Source: Candidatus Bathyarchaeota archaeon (GTDB lineage: Archaea > Thermoproteota > Bathyarchaeia > 40CM-2-53-6 > RBG-13-38-9). From it: a DNA stretch of 6,049 nt. The DNA is taken from NCBI GenBank assembly GCA_030671315.1, contig DAOUZW010000077.1:1-6049 (forward strand), written 5' to 3'. Position numbers and translations under genes: made by a program. Of the stretch, positions 1-5,607 are shown piece by piece. Every line of letters begins with the position of its first letter. Position 1 is the first letter of the stretch. Under the pieces are notes generated by a model. It saw nothing but the letters and a program-made list of their open reading frames with translations, made no database searches and had not been told where the DNA came from.

Positions 1-305
1 CCTGCTTGCACAGGGGCCCTCAACTGTAAATCCCATTTATGCTCTCCGGTACCGCTCATTAGAATTGGAGGTTTATCTGGAGTCACCATGTATTTTCGAT
101 CGGAGCCTCGAATACCACACCAGATTTCAACATTTTCTTGACTCGTAAAATCGTACTGTATCTGCAACATTACAAGGAAACGAACTCCTACAGTAACTGT
201 CTCTTGAACTCGAACGTTGATGATTTCTTGTCCTGCAGTTGCGATAGATATCGGGAATAAAGTCATGATTAAGAATGTTGTTAAGCAGAAGCCTATGAAC
301 CTCAT
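1..305 (-). CDS. Secreted or surface protein, N-terminal part (cut by window edge)
   Basis: An open frame from ATG at 305-303 reads without a stop to the left edge, giving 101 codons of an incomplete protein. The N-terminus is a good signal peptide. Arg2 is followed by a hydrophobic stretch (about residues 3-20, FIGFCLTTFLIMTLFPIS), then a small-residue region ATAG with probable cleavage near residues 22-24. The mature part is rich in alternating Val/Gln/Thr (for example INVRVQETVTVGVRFLV) and later has GTGEHKWDLQLRAP, which looks like extracellular beta-sandwich sequence. No family can be named from this fragment. A purine-rich AGGAGAGG lies at 329-322, 16 nt before the ATG; this is rather long, but no better in-frame start exists. 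The gene lies 115 bp downstream of the deacetylase gene on the same strand and has its own candidate promoter. An overlapping out-of-frame reading at 127-342 is Arg/Ser-rich and not protein-like. Confidence is good that this is a gene and low on function. Confidence 0.72.
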   Translation of the reverse strand, partial: MRFIGFCLTTFLIMTLFPISIATAGQEIINVRVQETVTVGVRFLVMLQIQYDFTSQENVEIWCGIRGSDRKYMVTPDKPPILMSGTGEHKWDLQLRAPVQA

Positions 306-321
306 GCGGATCGTAATACAA

Positions 322-329
322 CCTCTCCT
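322..329 (-). promoter_or_regulatory. Possible ribosome binding site of the secreted-protein gene
   Basis: On the minus strand this reads AGGAGAGG, a strong match to the anti-Shine-Dalgarno end of 16S rRNA. It sits 16 nt before the ATG at 305, longer than the usual 5-10 nt, and no in-frame ATG, GTG or TTG lies closer. The site may be real with a long spacer, or the start may be an unusual codon such as ATT at 317-315. Confidence 0.35.
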
Positions 330-348
330 TAACGTTCTCCATAATTAA

Positions 349-354
349 CTATAA
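349..354 (-). promoter_or_regulatory. Candidate box A (TATA) of the secreted-protein gene
   Basis: The minus strand reads TTATAG here, within TGTTATAGTTAATTATGG. A start site about 26 nt downstream would fall near 325, giving a leader of about 20 nt before the ATG at 305. The box overlaps a short palindrome (TAACATTGTTA, 352-362), and a second dyad (ACATAAGTATGT) lies at 362-373. The call rests on position and base composition only. Confidence 0.25.
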
Positions 355-420
355 CATTGTTACATAAGTATGTCAGGAACATCATCATATCGCTACCTTC
401 AGCAGATTAATTGTGTCTAA

Positions 421-1548
421 TTATTTATTAACGCATGTAGTTACTTCGAGCATATCAAGGATGAGGCGCATCTCATCTACTGCTTTTTGATTCAGGAATT
501 TCTCTTCTTTTTCATTCATGGTATTTGGAGCCTCATCATGCGTTAGAGATTCGTAGTACTTTTGCCATTCATCGGGAATTTTTGCAGGTAGTTCTTTCTC
601 CAAGAAGACACTGAGGACTTTTATCCAACATCTTGCGACATTTGATAGCAGATAACCCCCTCCGCCAAATATCATAATCTTGCCATAACACATTTCATGA
701 ACAAATTTGTGCAGCCATGAGGCAATTTCAGAATAGGTTTTAACAGTTATTGAAAGGTGAGCTAGTGGATCTCCTTTGTGTGAATCCGCTCCTGACTGGA
801 GTAGAATAATTTCAGGCTCATAAGATCTTAGTGCAGCAGGCACAATTCTATGAAAAGCTTCGAGGTATAGTTCATCATTTACATTTGGTGGCAATGGTAT
901 GTTTATCTTTAATCCCTTAGCTTTGTCCTCCCCTATCTCATTGGAGAAACCACTTCCCGGGAAAAGATAACGTCCGTCCTCATGGAAGTCAATATCTAAA
1001 ACTGAAGGATCATTGTAAAAACCATACATTACACCATCGCCATGGTGCGCATCAATATCAATATACGCAATCCTCTTAATCCCATATTTTTTCTTGAGGA
1101 CAGATATGCATACTGCCGGATCATTGAAAATGCAGAATCCTGAAGCTTTGTCTTGATGGGCATGATGAAGCCCCCCACTAAAATTGAATGCATGATCAGC
1201 CTTTCCATTAATAATCGCCTCTATTCCGACGAGTGAAGCTCCGACAATCCAACTGGTTATTTCAAAACATCCACTAAAGGCAGGCGTATCTCCAGCATCC
1301 AGCAATCCATAGCCTAGACGGCTATACTCCTTGACTTTATTCACATACTCTGCCGTATGAAACAGAAGAAGTTCTTCAAAGTTTGCTAATCTAGGAGTTA
1401 GAATATCGACAGAAGAGATAAGCTCATAATTTTTTGCAAGAGCTAATGCAATCTTGAGGCGTTCTGGTCTTAGAGGGTGGTTGGCACCTAGATTATACTG
1501 ACGAAGTTCTTCTCCGATTACAACTGCAGTCTTGCTAGTCACTTCCAT
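421..1548 (-). CDS. AcuC-like zinc-dependent deacetylase (histone deacetylase superfamily)
   Basis: This 375-residue protein has the arginase/deacetylase fold signature along its full length. It is expected to hydrolyse acetyl groups from acetyl-lysine of cytoplasmic proteins; bacterial AcuC acts on acetyl-CoA synthetase, but the substrate here is unknown. The active site is intact: GGLHHA with the His pair 128/129, IDIDAHHGDG with zinc ligands Asp166 and His168, SGADSHKGDP with third ligand Asp255, and GGGGY with the transition-state Tyr299. Residues 325-375 form a charged helical tail. The length fits the AcuC group (about 370-390). Two starts are possible. ATG at 1548 has the AGGAG motif only 1 nt upstream, whereas GTG at 1542 (codon 3) has the same motif at an ideal 7 nt, so the true N-terminus may be two residues shorter. 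The gene follows hsp20 by 76 bp containing a likely promoter and dyad, so it may be transcribed separately. Histones, Alba and metabolic enzymes are all possible targets. Confidence is high for the family and low for the substrate. Confidence 0.93.
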   Translation of the reverse strand: MEVTSKTAVVIGEELRQYNLGANHPLRPERLKIALALAKNYELISSVDILTPRLANFEELLLFHTAEYVNKVKEYSRLGYGLLDAGDTPAFSGCFEITSWIVGASLVGIEAIINGKADHAFNFSGGLHHAHQDKASGFCIFNDPAVCISVLKKKYGIKRIAYIDIDAHHGDGVMYGFYNDPSVLDIDFHEDGRYLFPGSGFSNEIGEDKAKGLKINIPLPPNVNDELYLEAFHRIVPAALRSYEPEIILLQSGADSHKGDPLAHLSITVKTYSEIASWLHKFVHEMCYGKIMIFGGGGYLLSNVARCWIKVLSVFLEKELPAKIPDEWQKYYESLTHDEAPNTMNEKEEKFLNQKAVDEMRLILDMLEVTTCVNK

Positions 1549-1549
1549 T

Positions 1550-1554
1550 CTCCT
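1550..1554 (-). promoter_or_regulatory. Ribosome binding site that questions the deacetylase start
   Basis: The minus strand reads AGGAG. It leaves 1 nt before ATG (1548-1546) but 7 nt before the in-frame GTG (1542-1540). Normal spacing favours GTG as the initiation codon. Confidence 0.55.
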
Positions 1555-1566
1555 AAAATGAAGGAT

Positions 1567-1590
1567 GAAATTTGAAGTATACTAAATTTC
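1567..1590. repeat. Inverted repeat over the deacetylase promoter
   Basis: The arms GAAATTT (1567-1573) and AAATTTC (1584-1590) are perfect reverse complements separated by 10 nt. Inside lies a second, slightly offset palindrome AGTATACT (1576-1583). The dyad overlaps the candidate box A, the usual place for an archaeal repressor operator. The arms are AT-rich, so chance is a real alternative. Confidence 0.35.
1577..1587 (-). promoter_or_regulatory. Candidate box A of the deacetylase gene
   Basis: The minus strand reads ATTTAGTATAC, a reasonable archaeal TATA box. A start about 26 nt downstream would fall near 1556, giving a leader of about 10-14 nt that just includes the AGGAG at 1554-1550. 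The element sits inside an inverted repeat (1567-1590), which could serve as an operator. Confidence 0.4.
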
Positions 1591-1624
1591 TGAAGTAGGC
1601 AACAATCGATAATTCCCTAGAAGT

Positions 1625-2047
1625 TTATTCTACGTTTATTTTTTTACCTTTGACGGTTTTGGGCAACTCGACTGATAAGACACCGTTTAAGAATTTTGCT
1701 TTGGCTTCGTCAGGATTGACTCTGGTTGGAAGATTTACAATTTTATAGAAAGAACTGAATTCGCAGTCACTGTGAGTTCCCCACCGTTCATATCTGACAC
1801 ATCGAACTAACGGTGCTTCGAGGTTTAGATTTTTTTCTTCAATTGTTAGATGTATATCCTCTTTTCGTACTAGGGGAAGATCCATCGTTACAACTATCTT
1901 GTCTAATGATTCTTTAACTTGAGTTAGAGGTTCAAGTCTTCCAGTCGAGCTATCCCACATTGGTCGACTGGACATTAATTCTTCAAAAGTCTCATCAATT
2001 TCTCTTTCAATGTCATCAAAGGATTTGAACAATTTTTCATACCTCAC
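1625..2047 (-). CDS. Small heat-shock protein, Hsp20/alpha-crystallin family
   Basis: A 140-residue ATP-independent holdase chaperone, expected to oligomerise in the cytoplasm and hold unfolding proteins. Residues 1-38 form a variable helical N-terminus. The alpha-crystallin domain spans about 40-130, with the family hallmark NGVL at 121-124 (KAKFLNGVLSVELPK). The C-terminal tail ends INV at 137-139, matching the I-x-I/V motif that docks into a neighbouring subunit. The length is normal for an archaeal sHsp. Translation starts at GTG (2047-2045); the nearby ATG at 2040 is out of frame. Only a weak GAG at 2054-2052 stands as a ribosome site, 4 nt before the start, so translation may be coupled to the PAC2 gene whose stop ends 11 nt upstream. 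That spacing implies co-transcription. Cys83 and Cys95, within a basic loop, are unusual but not diagnostic. Family assignment is secure. Confidence 0.93.
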   Translation of the reverse strand: MRYEKLFKSFDDIEREIDETFEELMSSRPMWDSSTGRLEPLTQVKESLDKIVVTMDLPLVRKEDIHLTIEEKNLNLEAPLVRCVRYERWGTHSDCEFSSFYKIVNLPTRVNPDEAKAKFLNGVLSVELPKTVKGKKINVE

Positions 2048-2058
2048 TTTGCTCTATA

Positions 2059-2805
2059 TTATCCATACATCGCCGGAAGTTCCTGTTCTTGCGTTTTAGC
2101 CATTCCCTCAAAAGATTTGTTGGTTCTTTGCATGAGTTCACGTGTTTTTACCCTAATGTCCTCAGCATCTTCAAGGAGCTTTTTAACATCCACTTCTAGA
2201 TTGAGAAGTTTATTCACTGCATTTATTGCTGATGCTGCAGCTCCGGGGTCAGGATATCCTGAATGTGATTGAGCAAGTAGAACTAGATTTGTGAGACCTT
2301 TCGACAATGATTCTTTAACGATCATGGCGTGTGGTCCTACCATGAATCCTTCTTCCAATACTTGGATTTCAGCTTCTTTTAGAAGCTTCTTACCTTTTTC
2401 GTTTGTTGCAACTCCGAAAACTTGAGGAATTTTAATTTCCATCCGATTCTGAACTGCGATACCACTAACTGAGACAAGTATCTCGACCTTCTTTTCGACA
2501 GCCCAAGCAGTTAAGCTTCTTGATAGAGGTTCAATAGCTCTAGTGCCAATCGGTGTCTCTGAAGTTAGTACCGTGAGATTCGAGTCACCAAACAATCTTA
2601 TCGGAACTTTTGGTACACCATCATGGATTACCATAACAGGTGGCAATAGATCTGATTCTATGTGTCCAATTTCCGGCAACTTCATTGATTCTACTATCTG
2701 GCTTACAGCTATCATACCGGTCAACCCTGTATCCGGCATACCAACAAGACAAGTTTTAACGGAATCGAGAGGCTTAGTTTCGATGATCCGCATTACTTCA
2801 GACAT
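2059..2805 (-). CDS. PAC2-family protein (proteasome assembly chaperone-like)
   Basis: A 248-residue protein of the PAC2 family, whose archaeal members (PbaA/PbaB type) relate to eukaryotic proteasome assembly chaperones. The N-terminus MRIIETKPL (5-13), the segment CLVGMPDTGLTGMIAVSQIVE (19-39), then HIESDLLPP (48-56) and DPGAAASAINAVNKLL (186-201) follow the family plan of a Rossmann-like core. The last 45 residues are charged and helical, and the chain ends Met-Tyr-Gly. This fits the HbYX pattern (hydrophobic-Tyr-any) that proteasome activators insert into the 20S alpha-ring; that function is inferred. The start at ATG 2805 has AAGG 8 nt upstream; Met5 is an alternative matching the usual family start. 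The gene leads an operon with hsp20 (11 nt gap) and is divergent from the Lon-like protease gene. Some PAC2 proteins have unknown roles, so a proteasome role is likely but not proven. Confidence 0.9.
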   Translation of the reverse strand: MSEVMRIIETKPLDSVKTCLVGMPDTGLTGMIAVSQIVESMKLPEIGHIESDLLPPVMVIHDGVPKVPIRLFGDSNLTVLTSETPIGTRAIEPLSRSLTAWAVEKKVEILVSVSGIAVQNRMEIKIPQVFGVATNEKGKKLLKEAEIQVLEEGFMVGPHAMIVKESLSKGLTNLVLLAQSHSGYPDPGAAASAINAVNKLLNLEVDVKKLLEDAEDIRVKTRELMQRTNKSFEGMAKTQEQELPAMYG

Positions 2806-2813
2806 AATTAAAA

Positions 2814-2817
2814 CCTT
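2814..2817 (-). promoter_or_regulatory. Weak ribosome binding site of the PAC2 gene
   Basis: The minus strand reads AAGG, 8 nt before ATG 2805-2803. The spacing is ideal although the match is short, and it supports Met1 over Met5 as the start. Confidence 0.4.
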
Positions 2818-2893
2818 ACATTAAATGAATAAATCAGCCTGATTAACCTTTTTGGAATCAACTTCGTTATTCCATTTTACAGTAATGAACAAG

Positions 2894-2899
2894 TTTAAG
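2894..2899 (+). promoter_or_regulatory. Candidate box A of the Lon-like protease gene
   Basis: TTTAAG, inside AAGTTTAAGTTTGAG, lies about 25 nt before the ATG at 2922. That is the spacing expected if transcription starts at or next to the start codon. No convincing Shine-Dalgarno motif precedes the ATG, so a leaderless mRNA is plausible. The call rests on position only. Confidence 0.3.
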
Positions 2900-2921
2900 T
2901 TTGAGTTATTGATGCGGTAGA

Positions 2922-3866
2922 ATGAGATGCAAGTTGGAGCCACCTTTAGATAACACGAAAAAAACTCTCAAGACAGCACTTATCATAAGTATTCTAGTCA
3001 ACATTTTATTAGCATCTGTAGTTCTTTCAAATCTAGATCGCCCAAAAACCCAATCCGATCAATATGAGTCCTTGATTTTCCAAAACCAGAACCTTACAAA
3101 AACAATCAATTCGATGAAGCAGGAATTAACTTTACTAGAAAACCAACTATCCTATTACAAATCACAAGCCGATTATTATTCTCGACTTTCGAGATCAAAT
3201 GGAACAGCCAATTTCGGAATATCAGGTAAATCCCAGATTAACATAGTAGCAGTTCGCACGGTGAGTGGATCTATGGGCGAATTGGTGTATGAAGGCATTA
3301 TCATGACGGTTCATCTGGAACTTAGAGAGGGGGAAGGAAGACTTCTAATCAATACAGAGCCGAAAATAGGAATAGATCTCCAGACAAGTGCAAATACGGC
3401 TATTCTTGTCGCTGAAGAATTGACAAATCAATCCCTTAAAACTACAGATGTAATACTAACTGTAATAGCTGATAGCGAAACTGAAATTTTGGATGGTCCT
3501 AGCGCTGGAGCAGCGCTAACAGTTGCGTTGCTTGCTGCGATAAATGATGAAACAGCAGATCCTAGCATTCTAATGACTGGCACAATCAATCCTGATGGGT
3601 CTATTGGAAAAGTAGGTGGTTTAATTGAAAAAGCATTGGCGAGTGCGAGGTTTGATGCAAAAAAATTTCTATTACCATATGAACAGAGCGTGGCTATTGT
3701 TTATAAGACAGAGGAAACCCACCCCGCACCAGGACTGACAATAATAACCACAAAACCTGAACTGATCGATATTGAAGATTATATTAGAGATGAAGGTTAC
3801 GAGCTAGATATTATTGAAGTAAACAACATAGTAGAAGTTTATGATTCAGTAATTCTTGAAAAATAG
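2922..3866 (+). CDS. Membrane-anchored Lon-type (S16) serine protease without ATPase domain
   Basis: This 314-residue protein has three parts. Basic residues K4, K13, K14 and K17 precede a single hydrophobic segment (about 18-37), an uncleaved signal anchor. Residues about 46-90 are heptad-like and polar, a probable coiled coil. From about 105 onward there is a Lon proteolytic domain. The catalytic Ser194 lies in DGPSAGAALT and the catalytic Lys237 in GGLIEK, 43 residues apart, exactly the Ser679-Lys722 distance of E. coli Lon. TGTINPDGSIGKVGG (219-233) is the usual strand-turn between them. No AAA+ module or Walker motif is present, so the enzyme should act without ATP. The charge pattern predicts the N-terminus inside and the protease domain outside the membrane. 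Archaea carry such stand-alone S16 proteins, but their substrates are not known to me. The gene is single, divergent from the PAC2-hsp20 operon and convergent with the zincin-like gene. Start choice is moderate: no clear ribosome site, and TTG at codon 5 is possible. Confidence 0.9.
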   Translation: MRCKLEPPLDNTKKTLKTALIISILVNILLASVVLSNLDRPKTQSDQYESLIFQNQNLTKTINSMKQELTLLENQLSYYKSQADYYSRLSRSNGTANFGISGKSQINIVAVRTVSGSMGELVYEGIIMTVHLELREGEGRLLINTEPKIGIDLQTSANTAILVAEELTNQSLKTTDVILTVIADSETEILDGPSAGAALTVALLAAINDETADPSILMTGTINPDGSIGKVGGLIEKALASARFDAKKFLLPYEQSVAIVYKTEETHPAPGLTIITTKPELIDIEDYIRDEGYELDIIEVNNIVEVYDSVILEK

Positions 3867-3889
3867 ATGAGTCTAAATGTTATCTTTCC

Positions 3890-3894
3890 AAAAA
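3890..3894 (-). terminator. Possible weak terminator of the metal-transport operon
   Basis: On the minus strand a run of five T lies about 35 nt past the stop of the zincin-like gene, within the 60 bp convergent gap. Archaeal termination often uses T-runs without a hairpin, but this run is short. No strong terminator is seen for the plus-strand gene; the best candidate is the T-rich TATCTTTCC near 3881-3889. Confidence 0.2.
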
Positions 3895-3926
3895 GGTATG
3901 TTAACGAATTTATTACCTAAACAATC

Positions 3927-4751
3927 TCAACCAAGATAGAGTATATTATAGACATCCTTTTTCCAAAAGTCTGGTAAACTACCGAATTTGGCTGTAAGCT
4001 CTGCTCGTGAATGCGAATTCGTACTTATTTTTATACCTAGTAGCTCTGAGAATAAACTCTGCATTGTTTCATAAAAACTATCAACTTCACAGAAATTTCT
4101 AGATTTCATAATAGATTTTATTGAAGACCATTTTTCAAATAGTTCGTTGTATTTGTAGTAGTCAATAATAACTTCTTTTTCAGGGTTCGTAAGTTCTGCG
4201 AAATCATAATACCCAATATCAATCGTAAGATTGAACAATGCCTGAAGTTTTTCAGTGGGCATACTTTTTTTCTTGGCAGAATTTTTTGACAATAAATATT
4301 TTTGGATAAGATTTATTTTGTATCTCGCGGCAACATTTTTTATCCCATAACTTTTCAGTTCATAATCTATTGAATAATCTATTAGGCCGTTCATAATGTA
4401 TCCCATAGGTTTGTTTAAACTGTGAAGACTTTGGGCAATCGGTTTAGTTATTTTGGATATTTTTGAGATCTTTAGGTAAAATGGAAATATTTCTCCTTGC
4501 GCAAAATATCTGCTTTCTTTTGCATGCCCAAACTCATGACATATAGCATGAGTAATGAGTTTCTCTTCAGAATTGAATTTACTGCAATATTCTTCAATGA
4601 AGGTCGGGATTAGTTCGACGGAATCTTTCATGAAGTCGTATCTAGCGGGCCCAATGAACTGTCTTTTACTTGTTTTCCTGACTGGAACTCTTATTTTGAA
4701 TATGCTATTTGCCTTTTCTATAGCAGATTCAATAAGAGATCGATCTATCAA
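3927..4751 (-). CDS. Putative zincin-like metalloprotein with HEFGH motif, family not recognised
   Basis: I do not recognise this 274-residue protein. It has a clear metal-binding HExxH motif, HAICHEFGHAKESR, with His72, Glu73 and His76. About 45 residues later NGLIDYSIDYEL (121-132) offers Asp125, Asp129 or Glu131 as a third ligand. That arrangement resembles zincins in which an Asn/Asp-rich helix follows the HExxH helix, but the exact class is unclear. The N-terminal 60 residues, including ARYDFMKDSVELIP, look like the small sheet preceding such a helix. The C-terminal half is helical and aromatic-rich. No signal peptide or membrane segment is evident, so it is probably cytoplasmic. The start is TTG at 4751; an in-frame TAA sits immediately upstream, so it cannot extend, and GGAAG lies 9 nt before it. 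It is 38 nt downstream of the metal permease gene and likely co-transcribed. Its sequence is visibly richer in A/T and Lys/Ile/Tyr codons than its neighbours. It may be a peptidase or only a metal-binding protein. Confidence 0.75.
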   Translation of the reverse strand: MIDRSLIESAIEKANSIFKIRVPVRKTSKRQFIGPARYDFMKDSVELIPTFIEEYCSKFNSEEKLITHAICHEFGHAKESRYFAQGEIFPFYLKISKISKITKPIAQSLHSLNKPMGYIMNGLIDYSIDYELKSYGIKNVAARYKINLIQKYLLSKNSAKKKSMPTEKLQALFNLTIDIGYYDFAELTNPEKEVIIDYYKYNELFEKWSSIKSIMKSRNFCEVDSFYETMQSLFSELLGIKISTNSHSRAELTAKFGSLPDFWKKDVYNILYLG

Positions 4752-4760
4752 TTATCTACA

Positions 4761-4765
4761 CTTCC
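4761..4765 (-). promoter_or_regulatory. Ribosome binding site supporting the TTG start
   Basis: The minus strand reads GGAAG, 9 nt before TTG 4751-4749. An in-frame TAA directly precedes the TTG and the next in-frame ATG is at codon 41, so this site decides the start. Confidence 0.45.
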
Positions 4766-4789
4766 AAAAAATTGATGTTAGAATTCGAA

Positions 4790-5593
4790 TCATGAATACT
4801 GGTTTTTAATCAATACTGCTATGAAAAAAGCGATTCCAGCGGTAAGTATGATAGTCGCCCCAGATGCCAGATCGAAAAGATATGAGGCAAATAGACCAAT
4901 GATAGCAAATACAGCACTTAAAATTACAGAATAAAATAGTATATTCTTTAATCTCGTATTGAAGAGTTCACTTACAGCAGCAGGTATAGTCAATAAAGCT
5001 ATGACAAGTATCATTCCTACGATTCTGATCAGCATTACAACTGTTAATGCCGTCAAACACATAATCATTAGATTTAACTTGGTCGAAGGAATTCCAGATA
5101 TAGATGCATGTTCTTCGTCAAAAGATACTGCTAAGAGTTCTTTGTAAAGAAGAAATATGATTCCAATTATGATGATATCAAGTATTACCATTAGAATCAG
5201 GTCGGAGTTGGGTACTGTTAGAATATTTCCGAATAGATAGCTGAAAAGATCGGGTGCATATCCTGGTGTTAAACCGATAAAAATTATTCCTAATGCCATT
5301 CCGACTGCCCATAAAATTCCGATGGCAGTGTCTTGGCGTCGACCGCCTTTTTCAGTAATTAGTCCTATTCCCAAAGCTGATAGAAGAGAAAAAATAAGAG
5401 CGCCAATGATTGGATTAAATCCCAATAGGTAACCTAGACCTATTCCTCCAAAGGAGGAGTGAGCTATTCCTCCACTTATGAAAACCATTCTCTTTACTAC
5501 TATGAATGAGCCTACTGCTCCACAGGCTATGCTTGCCAGTAATCCAGCAATCACAGCATTTCTCATGAATTCGTATTGGAGAATTTCTATCAT
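4790..5593 (-). CDS. ABC-3 family metal ABC transporter permease (Zn/Mn/Fe type)
   Basis: This 267-residue integral membrane protein is the channel subunit of a metal-ion importer (ZnuB/MntB family), working with the ATPase encoded just upstream and an extracellular metal-binding protein not seen here. The family signature KRMVFISGGIAHSSFGG (34-50) follows the first membrane helix. About seven or eight hydrophobic segments can be seen, near 10-33, 43-58, 60-79, 89-108, 130-150, 173-205, 217-240 and 245-263. SFDEEHASISGIP (157-169) is the conserved cytoplasmic loop expected to contact the ATPase. The length matches the family (260-290). It starts at ATG 5593, 14 nt after the ATPase stop, with only a weak GAAGAG upstream, so translational coupling is likely. 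The zincin-like gene follows 38 nt downstream. Which metal is carried cannot be told from the sequence. No metal-regulator site was found inside the operon; its promoter lies beyond the window. Confidence 0.93.
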   Translation of the reverse strand: MIEILQYEFMRNAVIAGLLASIACGAVGSFIVVKRMVFISGGIAHSSFGGIGLGYLLGFNPIIGALIFSLLSALGIGLITEKGGRRQDTAIGILWAVGMALGIIFIGLTPGYAPDLFSYLFGNILTVPNSDLILMVILDIIIIGIIFLLYKELLAVSFDEEHASISGIPSTKLNLMIMCLTALTVVMLIRIVGMILVIALLTIPAAVSELFNTRLKNILFYSVILSAVFAIIGLFASYLFDLASGATIILTAGIAFFIAVLIKNQYS

Positions 5594-5607
5594 ATCTGAG
5601 ATACTCT

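Larger units (their letters stand above)
2806..2921. promoter_or_regulatory. Divergent promoter region between PAC2 and Lon-like genes
   Basis: These 116 bp must carry promoters in both directions. The region is AT-rich and holds two dyads: AATCAG-C-CTGATT (2832-2844), and TGGAAT with ATTCCA separated by 10 nt (2853-2874). For the minus direction, candidate box A sites are TTTATT (2833-2828) and the weaker TTAATC near 2846-2841; I cannot decide between them. For the plus direction a TTTAAG lies at 2894-2899. The dyads could be operators for co-regulating both transcripts. Confidence 0.5.

Noticed and set aside
127..342. Minus-strand open frame of 71 codons with its own ATG
   Set aside because: Its composition is Arg/Ser/Cys-rich with no domain-like pattern, and it overlaps in another frame the signal-peptide protein starting at 305, which reads far more like a real protein.
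2543..2824. Plus-strand open frame of 93 codons
   Set aside because: It lies antisense to the start of the PAC2 gene, whose protein is clearly recognisable. No domain or ribosome site supports it.
2891..2908. AGTTT-like tandem repeat before the Lon-like gene
   Set aside because: There are only about three imperfect copies in AT-rich promoter DNA. It is better explained as part of the TATA region than as a functional repeat.
4780..4790. GAATTC / ATTCGAAT palindromes between the permease and zincin-like genes
   Set aside because: They are short nested AT-rich palindromes at the end of the permease coding sequence, without box A or T-run context.
4555..4809. Plus-strand open frame with a hydrophobic stretch
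   Set aside because: It is antisense to the N-terminal part of the zincin-like gene and the end of the permease gene. The hydrophobicity follows from the opposite-strand composition.
4959..5147. Plus-strand open frame of 62 codons
   Set aside because: It lies wholly antisense within the metal permease gene and has no supporting features.
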